NCBI GenBank assembly: GCA_907163375.1
Contig: CAJQUW010001636.1
Location: forward strand, 868,001 to 932,000
Reading direction: 5' to 3'
DNA length: 64,000 nt
Source: Prostheceraeus crozeri
Taxonomy: Eukaryota; Platyhelminthes; Polycladida; Euryleptidae
Shown piece by piece: positions 54,411 to 64,000 of this stretch. Position 1 is the stretch's first letter; each line of letters opens with the position of its first letter. A program made the translations under genes and the position numbers. The notes under the pieces are model-generated. The model did no database searches and was not told the DNA's origin. It saw only the letters and a program-made list of their open reading frames with translations.

Positions 54411-55811
54411 TAGGGATACCAAAATCCAGGAAAATCTCAATCCCGGGATCCAGGGATTGAGCAGAATTGCAAACATCCTATTACAAAGCATAGATACATA
54501 TTAATAGCATGGGATACCGGTAGGGGTTGCAATCCCGGTATTACGTGGGTTTGTGTTAATCCCTAAATCCCAGGATTAATTTATTAATTTAGTTGTCATT
54601 TTGGTAGCAATTTATAGATGTTTTTACTACATCGCTAATGGAAACCGAATACATTTTCGGAAGTTTTTTGATCTCTTTCTTTGATTGACTAATTCCATAT
54701 TGTAACCTGTATAATGCAGTTGTGTCAGTATACTTGCACGCACAACAGGGATGTGGAGTCGGAGTCCTATCAGTTTTGCTGGAGTCGGAGTCCTATCAAA
54801 TGATAGGACTCCGGACTCCGGCCTATAACAAGACCCGAAATATAATACAAATAAATTATTTAAACTCAGTCAAACTTTCTTCGTCAAACAAAAGTACAGA
54901 GACACTGCTGCATGCAAAGCTTGTAATAGTTGAGGGAATGAACTGTGATAGTGAAAAAATGATTGTCTTTTCACTCGGCGATTTAGTAGAGAAGACAAGC
55001 CTTCCCAACCTCGATCACACCTACACACCAAAGGTCACATCAGAGACAAAAATGAAATACTGGTTTGTTTGAGAACATTGCCTCTTACCCTCACGTTAAT
55101 CGTGTGTGATTTCTCCTCCAAAGCGCACATTAAAATTGAAAGTGTACTCATATTTTTTGGAGAAGGATGGGGATTTTCCTGCCTGGTAGAGACTGGAGAA
55201 AAACCGTGTGAAGCATACATCAAGAAGATGGGGGAGCCTAGTCGCATGCATCCAACGTAAAGAGACATTTGATCAACTTTTATCGAAAATGATTGATAAT
55301 TGATGCAGAAATTATCACTAAATATCGATTCAGGAAAGCCTATAATGATCTGTGATGTAGGCTACCAGTTAATGTTTCAAATAACTAAGCTTATATACTT
55401 GCCACCCTGAGTCGGAGTCCCATCAAAAGCTGGAGTCGGAGTCCTATCAAAATGATAGGACTCCGTATCCCTAACGCACAATCTCGGTTACGGAATTCCG
55501 GAATTTAGTGTAATATTTTATGCTACGACGAATCTCATGTGTGTTAATAATATGGGATACCGGGATGTGGGAACAACAGAAGTCGGAATTGCCAAAAGTC
55601 GGTTTACTAACGACTTTGCAATTGACAACTCGACTTGATTCCATGAAGTCGTTTATCAGTTTATCTTCGCCAATTTGTCTTACTTTGGACGGAATACAGC
55701 TATATTGTTAATTTCTCAATCCCGGGATTTTTGCCCTCCATTCCCGGAATTGACAGTCCCGGGAGTAGACCCCAATCCCGGGATTTCGGTATCCCGGGAT
55801 TGGAATCCCTA
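54411..55811. mobile_element. hAT-type non-autonomous element (copy 2) with a nested hAT
   Basis: Ends TAGGGATACC / GGAATCCCTA, flanked by the exact 8-bp duplication ATTCTAAC (54403-54410, 55812-55819). Several CCCGGGATT motifs stand near both ends. It aligns with the 9955-14661 copy. A second hAT-type element (54746-55473) is inserted within. No transposase. Confidence 0.85.
54746..55473 (+). mobile_element. hAT-type element of the GGAGTCGGAGTCCTATC family, copy A
   Basis: Begins CAGGGATGTGGAGTCGGAGT and ends GGACTCCGTATCCCTA, flanked by the exact 8-bp duplication ACGCACAA (54738-54745, 55474-55481). GATAGGACTCCG repeats are near both ends. Opposite orientation to copy B (57106-57828) and highly similar to it. 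Short open frames only. Confidence 0.85.
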
Positions 55812-55819
55812 ATTCTAAC

Positions 55820-56010
55820 CGAGTATCCAAGGGACCAATCCCTCATCCCAGGGGTCAAGTAAGACTTCTGAGTGATGTTGTGCTATCACTCAATGACAGA
55901 TAAATACTATTCTTAATCCAATGTGACAAAGTTTGACAAAATTCGATGAATTTGGAAACAAAATGTAAAAAGGTGTTCGTTTGATCTAAGCAGCATTATA
56001 TAGTTTTTAA
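55820..56010. other. Receptor intron sequence
   Basis: No recognisable feature between the copy-2 hAT element and the hairpin. Confidence 0.4.
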
Positions 56011-56187
56011 ATCAAAGAAATAAGCCTTGCTGCTGTTTTACTTAAAATTCTATTTTATCTCCTCTTAAGCTTTCGCTACTACCGGCCTTGTCACTTACAG
56101 TTTTGACGAGGCCGGAAAATAGAAAAAAGGAAGAGAGAAAAAAGAATTTTAAGGAAAACAGCAGCAAGGCTTATTTCTTTGATTTTA
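56011..56187. repeat. Hairpin MITE remnant
   Basis: AATCAAAGAAATAAGCCTTG ... and its complement CAAGGCTTATTTCTTTGATT form arms of about 45 bp with further pairing (GCTGCTGTTTT / AAAACAGCAGC). An inner pair CCGGCCTTGTC / GACGAGGCCGG surrounds the loop. Target duplication not identified. Confidence 0.6.
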
Positions 56188-57097
56188 AAAAAGAATTTGG
56201 AAACATTGGAAAATGTGGGATGGGGGAAGAATAGAAGTACCAAGTTGTGGAATGCAGACACTAAAGCTGTGCCGATAATCGTCACAGTGCATTAGGTGCC
56301 CATACACAGAGGTCGAGGACATACCTAAACATGATCCTCGGTGACCACCACATACCCGCCTTGCTGAAGTCAGCACTCCTTGGTAGTGCCCATATCCTAC
56401 ATCGCACCCTTGATCTCCCCCAGGCTTGGTAAGTCTCCGAGGTCATTGGTTCATACCGATCTGAATGTGTGAGATCGTGACAACAAAATATAGTCGTCAT
56501 ATAGTAATTTTTCGATACTCCCAGAAAAACTGCGAGAGATTTAAGGAGTAAGTGAACTTTTGTATGCGCAAAGAATGATGATCATTCTATAGATTTTCTG
56601 TGCACATTTACATTATAAACTCTTAATATTAGTTTGCTTTTAAACTGTTATTATTGTGCTGGTTCCTATTGTGTCATGTCAGTAGCAGTTAGATGAAATT
56701 CAGCGACAGACTTAGTGCAGATCCTCCTGTAGCACCGATCTTGAAAGCGCCGAACTCTTTAGGCCTGTCACTTTCTATCATAAGCCTTCATTAAATTGAT
56801 TTGTAAAGAGAAGGGTCAGCGCTTTGTCTTTGAACTCCGTCAAATAACCACTCTATGCAAATAATCGGCTACCGCTACTCTCATTTCAGTAGAATTGCTT
56901 CCATTGCTTGCATCAGAATAATGACATTTTCTTGCTACTTTTGTTGCAAAGTAAGTAGCCAACACGGTTCAAACGTTCGCATCAATAAATCTATTTCACA
57001 TTTCATTACATTTGCATGTTGTTAAATTTGGAATATTTCCGTCATGCGTTTGACAACAGAAACATCGGACATTCACGGGTGTTTGTGTCGCTACATA
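56188..57097. other. Receptor intron with a weak retroelement remnant
   Basis: 56270-56470 (minus) has GC-richer sequence with short frames such as WALPRSADFSKAGMWWSP that may be an old retroelement end, but no motif settles it. 56500-57097 is plain AT-rich DNA. Confidence 0.3.
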
Positions 57098-57105
57098 GTC
57101 TATAG

Positions 57106-57828
57106 CAGGGATGCGGAGTCCTATCATTTTGATAGGACTCCGACTCAGGGTGGCAAGTATATAAGCTTAGTTATTTGAAACATTAACTGGTAGCCTACAT
57201 CACAGATCATTATAGGCTTTCCTGAATCGATATTTAGTGATAATTTCTGCATCAATTATCAATCATTTTCGATAAAAGTTGATCAAATGTCTCTTTAAGT
57301 TGGATGCATGCGACTCTGCTCCTCCCATCTTCTTGATGTGTGCTTCACACGGTTTTCTCCAGTCTCTACCAGGCAGGAAAATCCCCACCCTTCTCCAAAA
57401 AATATGAGTACACTTTCAATTTTAATGTGCGCTTTGGAGGAGAAATCACACACGATTAACGTGAGGGTAAGAGGCAATGTTCTCAAACAAACCAGTATTT
57501 CATTTTTGTCTCTGATGTGACCTTTGGTGCGTAGGTGTGATCGAGGTTGGGAAGGCTTGTCTTCTCTACTAAATCGCCGAGTGAAAAGACAATCATTTTT
57601 TCACTATCACAGTTCATTCCCTCAACTATTACAAGCTTTGCATGCAGCAGTGTCTCTGTACTTTTGTTTGACGAAGAAAGTTGACATCAAGACAGTGACC
57701 AAGCCATGCACGAGGATAAATAATTTGTTTGTTTTATATTTCGGGTCTTGTTATAGGCCGATATATTTGATAGGACTCCGACTCCAGCAAAAATGATAGG
57801 ACTCCGGGACTCCGACTCCACATCCCTG
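57106..57828 (-). mobile_element. hAT-type element of the GGAGTCGGAGTCCTATC family, copy B
   Basis: Ends CAGGGATGCGGAGTCC / GGACTCCGACTCCACATCCC, then TG, flanked by the exact 8-bp duplication GTCTATAG (57098-57105, 57829-57836). Body matches copy A in reverse, including AGGCTTTCCTGAATCGATAT. 723 bp, no transposase. Confidence 0.88.
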
Positions 57829-57836
57829 GTCTATAG

Positions 57837-58616
57837 GCTATTCTGGAGGCATTAATTGATTTTTACAATTGAATTTTTCTGGAGATCACGCATTTACATA
57901 ATGTTGATTAGCAAATAACATTTGTACAGTCGATTGCATTGAAATGCGAATTTCCAGACAAATATTTCGACATTGATAGAGAGACTTTGATGAGCATATG
58001 GAACGCCTTGTGAAAGATTAAGAATCTCATCATTCCAATCATGCACCCCTGTAGGGTACTTGCCAATCTTAAATACCGGTATATTTTTATAACCAAACGC
58101 AGGTTCTTACTATTTTATCTCTGTAATGAAGTATCATTAAGAAAATTTATAACAGAAACTTGATAATATTTTTAATTTTCAAAATGCGTTGCTTGTGCTG
58201 CGTTGGATGGCTGCAAATAATTAATCAATAAGAATTATAAATTAATTAGCTGACGGCGAAAACAACGATTAACGAAGCAATTATGCAGCAAAAATTTTCA
58301 AAGAAACTATTCAAATGTTCTTATTAAGAAGGGGGATTTGTCCAAAGACCATATAAATTTCTTCCATTGTCTTTGGATTTGTCAGTTACATTTAATCTTG
58401 AAACTTCATCATTTATTAGCGACGCTTCTACGAATAATTATATTCTTGCTTACTAAAAGATCTTGCTTTTCTGTGATTATCACCAGCAGTATGATCGTTC
58501 ACATAATTCTTCACGAAGTAAATTTTGTGAAGATTTTTCGCTGCCTACCTAATTTTCAGCTAATGAGTCAAATTCACAATTTCTTATATAACAATTATTA
58601 TGAAATTCATTTTCAG
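57837..58616. other. End of the receptor intron
   Basis: AT-rich. Contains open frames at 57908-58096 and 58338-58637 but no donor/acceptor pair or receptor motif. Ends in the acceptor TTCATTTTCAG of the last exon. Confidence 0.45.
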
Positions 58617-59004
58617 AATCATACAATTTCAAGATAGTGGATTATTGAAGAAATTCAAGTCTACTTGGTGGCGTCGTGAAAGATTATGCACCAGTAACCG
58701 TGTTCATGATCAATTAAATCTTACACAAACTGCTGGAGTTTTTCTTGCAACGGCTGGATTCTACATCCTTGGATTAATGGTTCTCATTCTTGAAGTGATA
58801 ATCTATCATTGTGGCAGACGGAAGAAATCAGTAAATCTTTCACGGCAAACTGCTTCAGAGTTAACTTTAACTACGCTTGCACCTGTATCAATGGAATCAT
58901 TGACTATATGTGATCAAATCGTTCATGAGCGAAACCCGGAAACCAATTCAGACGACACAGGCGTATACAGTCAAGCGTCCAACGCACCACAAAACTATGT
59001 ATGA
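58617..59004 (+). CDS. Ionotropic glutamate receptor, last exon (TM4 and cytoplasmic tail)
   Basis: Starts after TTCATTTTCAG. It reads IIQFQDSGLLKKFKSTWWRR and then the second disulfide Cys (RLCTS), QTAGVFLATAGFYILGLMVL / ILEVIIYH (the last membrane segment, TM4), and a Ser/Thr-rich tail of about 70 residues ending NAPQNYV. The order DSGLL-x-WW-x-C-TM4 is diagnostic of ionotropic glutamate receptors. Phase agrees exactly with the 51588-51835 exon. The gene makes a ligand-gated cation channel of the plasma membrane; subtype (kainate, AMPA, NMDA or invertebrate-specific) cannot be judged from the C-terminal part. Confidence 0.88.
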
Positions 59005-59311
59005 CAAGAAGCTGAATTATTCTGCCACGGGTTAACTCCCTTTTGCTTACTATTTGTGTCTACGATCAAGTTTTATATTAGGTCACGGTACAAGAACAAT
59101 AATTTTCTAAACATGTTTCGCATATGCAAATCATTCATAATGACTTTCTCACATTTTATGTCCCAGATGAATGCCCAACAATGTCATCATTCATTTCTTA
59201 TGGAAACTGTGTATATGTGTATTGAGTGATCGGCATTTTGATTTATGCGTCTGATGTTATCAGCGGAAGTGAGTTTGGATTGATTTCTTAATTTATATCA
59301 TATCGTTTGTT

Positions 59312-59317
59312 AATAAA
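59312..59317 (+). terminator. Poly(A) signal of the receptor gene
   Basis: AATAAA about 308 bp after the stop codon, followed by T-rich sequence. It is the first clear signal after the last exon. Confidence 0.55.
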
Positions 59318-62300
59318 AGTATTTTTGATGATATGTACAAGATTAATTACTCTTCTTAAATTTGCACAGTTGATAAGGACAAATGTAAACACATAAAATA
59401 CTTCAGAAGACTTCAAATACAAGTGCTTAAACTCCATAAATGATCAGTGCTCTCTTTACTTTTAGAAGTTCAGAAATGAAGAAATCCTTTTCACAAGTCA
59501 TACAGTAGATGAGATTCTTGTTTATAAAGATCCATCCCCGAGTTTAAATGATAAGTTGCCCTATGAAGTCCAAGCAGATGTTCCTTTATATGCGCTTCAC
59601 TCAAAGATATCTAATATTACAAAGGGCTAGATAGGAAATAGACGTGTTTTTTACCTTTTGTGCAAGGAAACCAATGAAAATCAGCTGATATTGCATGAAT
59701 TTGAAAATATTTGTAAGCGAGCAACAAATATTACTTTTCATTGCCTCATTTTAGCAATTACAGAACTAAATGCATTTTAATAATGAATCAAGACATTTTT
59801 ATTTATGTTTAAAAACAACGTCCAAATTGCAACAAGTAGGGCCTAGTCTAACATTCTACTTTTTCAGATGCTTTTGCGAAACGCAGTTGTAAATAAGAGT
59901 GCTGCTGATGCAATTCTTTCAAATAGACTTTATTGCATTATTTTATGTCAGTTGATTATTAGATATGAAGAGCGCATGTTATATAGGAATAATACAAATC
60001 AAAACCAGACGCGATTGCCAAGTTTGGAAATAATCTAGCGTGTATATGCAATTTTGTGATAAGAAATTACATGATACAACAGAAAAAAATCAATATGAAC
60101 TATCAGAAAATTTGATATAAAATTGGCTGAAGCAAATAATAACAACCAACATGTACTGCGTATGTTATACAATGCATATTGACAACATCTTTGACATTGA
60201 AAGACATGCGATGATCGATTCCAGTTGGCCCTAAAATACCCTCTGTTAATGATTAGCAATACATAGATCCATATTGTAGTTTCAGCTTGGTCAATAACTC
60301 GAAGAGCGTTGTTGACATGGGTGAGCCTTATCAATAGCCAATTCCTCAGTGTAATATTCGAATTCTCACTGAAATTGTTAATAGTCGTCATGAATTCTAC
60401 AGGTGTTTACCAATTGATGCCAATCAGTCCTCATGTGAATATTTTTTCTTCCACTTGGATTGATAGTACTGCATTAAATTGCTGTACTACCGCTCTCATC
60501 TTCAAAATTTTTATCAGAGAAACTACTGAATGAATATTCTTGAAACTTACCATTTAATATCAGTGAATTATGCTTTATATCATATGCCATTTCTAAAGCT
60601 TTTTGACGCATCGCACAGCCGACAAAGCAGCAATTTCGCACCATTGCCGCAATGCTTTTTTTGCCACGATAAGGATCGTGCTAAAATGTGTTAAAATTTA
60701 GGCATCTATTTCTCATCTAGCCCTTTTAAACAATTAAATATCTTTGGCTTCACTATTTCATGACAGAATAATTCATCCTATGTGATGAGCCTGATTGATG
60801 CTGAATGATCTCTTCGAGGATAGGTCTTTATCATTAAGTACTTAGCATTTTTCTACAGGATGGTTTTTATCCGATGAATGTCATGGATGTTGGATTGGTC
60901 GACATGAATTGATCAATTGTTCAACTAAGTCCTTATCTAATCCCTTCAACTATTTCGTGAGGGTAATATCAAGAAATATCAAGGTAAATATTGTCATAGA
61001 TAAAGTTTAAGAATAACTTTTGCAATTTGCTTGACTATTGAAAATATTTTTAAAAACGACATGGAATAGGTCTACTCCCAATACTAATGAAAATGTGCCG
61101 GATGAAAATTTCATGTGAGAAGAAAGGCTATTTTCAAAACACATGAGCAGTTTTCTTGATCACCAGATCTGTGACTTAAAGTAATAAGTAGTAGAGGAAA
61201 TTATTCTAAAACTCTACATTTAGGAGTCTATGTAAGAATGTGGGTGGATTTCTACAAGCACAAGAGAACTTCATTTTTTGGCACTGCACTTTTATATATA
61301 CGCAAAACGCAGCATGATCATCAAAGATGATTTCAATCCTTCATTTTATCTTGATAATCTCATGATGCAAGTTGCTTACGTTTTTTAAGCAATCATTGTA
61401 AAGGATGACTCTACTTCAATGCCTCATTTTATATGCTAAGTTCAGAGAATAATTTCCAGTTGATTCAGATGGGGTATTATTGTTTGACATTAAATTGCAT
61501 CGATTGCAAAAAATTTGCATGCTTCACTGAGCTGTGTTTTTATTTACCTCAGTGAATTTTCTCAGAAGATTAACAAACAAGCAAAACCTAATAAAAATAT
61601 TGAAAGTAGTGAATGCTAAAATAAGTAGGCTAAAATTAAGTAATTCAAAGCAGACAAAGTACCGGAAATTGATTTTTATGGCTGTAATCAACATTCTTAA
61701 AAAATAATTAATTGGCATTATGCAACAGCTTCAGGAGTCATCGACTCATTCAGTTGTGTTCTTTCTGTTTTTTTTAATTCTGCCTTTTTGAATTTTAAAA
61801 TATTTTCCTTCGTTACATTGCTAAACTGCGACCAATTATTTTCTTTAAGGATTGTAATCCATGATGTTTTAGGTATTTAATTGCGATTCATTCTGTGCCT
61901 TTTTTGCATGTACTGGTTGAAGCTACAAATGTTAAAGAAAATATGGAAAATATTTTTAATATACTCGCAAACTCCGGTATTTGATAAGACTTCAAATTTA
62001 CTGCTTCTAACAAATGTTCTTTCTACGCAGATGATGGCAGTAGACTTTCATTATAACAATAATACTGGAATGATATTTATTCCACACTTCCGTGGAGATT
62101 TGTCATCAATCTTCAATAATCTGCGTTGATTCTCTTCGAGCGCTTAATCTACTAGTAGATTTTATTTATCCACAATACTAGGAAGACATACATATATCTA
62201 CAAAACCGGGCTATGTATAGTAGTTACAGTTTTTTGAAGCTACTTTTTTGTTTTTTAGCTAGCTGTCAAGTTTTTTGGAGTAGTCGTTAATTTATATCCG

Positions 62301-64000
62301 ACTGTTCCATTAACACTGATTTGTGAGACACTCATCGGTCGTAAATAGACAGCTTTAATAAAGTTTACCTCCAAATAAAGGGATGTCCCATGGGATCGCA
62401 ATACGCTCAACCACTGTCCATTGTTTTCATGCATTTTGTAGAAGAAAAAGAGATGCAATTAATAAAGTCAAAATTGAAATTTTAAAATGCAATAAAATAA
62501 ATATCCCTGCGCGCTAACAAATATCCATCACCCTACACCTATAACGACTACAAAGGTCGCGTTGCTACAAAGGTTTATAACCTGTGGAAACAATTAATAT
62601 TACTCAATCTATGCACGCCAATTTATTGAAATCAAGTCATTTGCATAAAGCACATACCCAAGCAAATGTTTCAAATATTTATTGTATGTCAGCAATTAAT
62701 GTAAAAGCCACATCCCATTTACGAAGTCTATGGTGAATTGTAGAATCATGATGTACAATGCTTTCTGCTATCATTTGCAATTTATATAGCCTAGTCTGTT
62801 AAGAATAGTTGATATCAAAGTTTATCTACACACTTACCGATTATCGCATGAGTACTCCTCCTAAGCTCTACATATTTCATAATACTCGCTTCATTGGCCA
62901 AAAGAAACTTTTTGTAATAATAGAAAAAACACATGAAATAGATGAAAAAGCTAGCTGGGAATAGTGACGATGAATTGAGTAACAGTGTTTTGCGCACTGG
63001 TAATCCAAAAATTCGTCGTTTTCTGTCAAACACATGTGAGTTATGAATCATTGATATGTAATGTTAATTACATGTACAAATACGGCATCATCTTTTTGGA
63101 AAGTGACCGACAAATATCAACCCATTGAGGGCATAGCTATACAAACAAATGAAAACTACTGATTCGCAATCACCGATGTTCACAAATAGAGTAGCCAAGT
63201 AAGCTCACGCTAAAAATAGGATGCAACTGAAGACTTGAAGACTCTAGCAGAAGCCACGTCTCTTTCATCGGGTAGCCATGTTGACTATAGCTCATTATTC
63301 TCATGCTCAGAATATGAAATGCAGGCTACTTGCTCGATTATACGAAACGCAAAAGCGTATAGTATTGCTATACAAACCCTAAAGCCTAAAGGTCAAAGAT
63401 ATGAGCAGTAAGCAAAAGGATATAGCATCGACCAGGAATGAAGCTCCGACTCCGGGAGTGTGATATTTTACGACTCCAGCTTTGCATCCATTTTTAAAAC
63501 CTACTATAGCCCAATTTAAAACGTCCTTGAGATGATGGATAATGTAATGCTAGCCTTTAAAGTTCGACAGAAATAGTGAGAGAATGCTTCATACTTTTGT
63601 TACACTATTTCCTGAAATTTTGGATATCTACTGCCATAATACATTTCATTTGATTAAGATAAATCAGAAATGATCATATCAAAAGCTATTCTAGGAAAAA
63701 ACAAGCACACAGTCATATTGTACTGCATTCACATGCAGCACGAGATTTTGTTAGTCCTTTTTGATATTTCAATGCACATGAATACTTTCTGAAAATGTTT
63801 CACATAACATTTAATGCATAATGTAGCAACATTTGATTTTCACAAAAGTACACTATATTGACAATTACTGATTTTTAAATGATTCAGACTGGCAATAGCC
63901 ACACTTCCCCTACTGCTGAATTTAATTATATTGAGGAGTTATTTTCCTTTTAAGGAGCAATGGTACAAAATCTTTATCTTTAAATCCATCCTCACATAAA
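59318..64000. other. Gene-poor stretch downstream of the receptor gene
   Basis: AT-rich DNA without a firm gene. Weak exon-like pieces on the minus strand: 62906-62838, which reads KFLLANEASIMKYVELRRST and meets a GTAAGTGTG donor, and about 62440-62370, with GQWLSVLRSHGTSLYLE before GTAAAC. 60391-60240 (minus) gives an ATG frame with LRVIDQAETTIWIYVLLIIN. On the plus strand, 62031-62129 follows TTTCTACGCAG. None shows a known domain. Near 63445-63480 CTCCGACTCCGGGAG and GACTCCAGC recall the ends of the 54746/57106 hAT family and may be a remnant. Confidence 0.3.

Noticed and set aside
57908-58637. Extra glutamate receptor exons upstream of the last exon
   Set aside because: The 51835 donor joins 58617 in perfect phase with a continuous receptor motif, and these frames lack splice signals and receptor residues.

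Overview
The window is AT-rich animal DNA, very dense in transposable elements. An invertebrate metazoan is likely: Penelope-like, RTE, Jockey-like, BEL/Pao, Crypton-like, pogo, mariner, hAT and Harbinger-like elements occur together with a spliced ionotropic glutamate receptor gene. The species cannot be named from the sequence. Almost everything from 1 to 51.5 kb is mobile DNA, often nested. The only host gene I can support is the 3' end of the glutamate receptor (51588-59004, + strand).

Layout. 1-9.6 kb: a Penelope-like retroelement (minus strand; SGNH-like N-terminal region plus reverse transcriptase), interrupted by a 6.6-kb foldback element (62-6653) with an exact 8-bp target duplication and by a 106-bp SINE-like insertion. 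The foldback element carries two hAT-type insertions and a Penelope tail hairpin with hammerhead-like motifs. 9.9-14.7 kb: a hAT-type repeat split by a full-length RTE-type LINE. 14.9-32.0 kb: a giant palindrome of about 17 kb, with arms of about 7.5-8.5 kb that mirror each other around a ~95-bp unique centre. Each arm holds terminal tandem repeats, TATA promoters, spliced and unspliced small genes (coiled-coil protein, RING-like Cys/His protein, DEDDh-exonuclease-like protein, a 46-residue antisense ORF), a poly(A) signal and AT-rich arrays. I do not recognise it; it is the best candidate here for an undescribed system.

32.1-42.9 kb: a BEL/Pao LTR retrotransposon fossil (minus strand). One LTR is split by a 3.4-kb DNA transposon with an apparently intact spliced transposase, and its interior is split by a pogo-like transposon that itself contains a DD41D mariner. 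43-46.4 kb: a palindromic MITE and a tyrosine-recombinase (Crypton-type) gene between mirrored CGCTATCTTAGCG motifs. 47.6-52.8 kb: a decayed Jockey-superfamily LINE, a long-TIR non-autonomous element, a glutamate receptor exon and a mariner that sits directly on that exon's splice donor. 53-57.9 kb: a Harbinger-like MITE and four hAT-type elements or hairpins, all inside the 6.8-kb receptor intron. 58.6-59.3 kb: the last receptor exon and poly(A) signal. 59.3-64 kb: low-complexity intergenic or intronic DNA with only weak exon-like stretches.

Most element boundaries are supported by terminal inverted repeats plus target-site duplications read directly from the sequence. Family names rest on motifs seen by eye. 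No database search was done.
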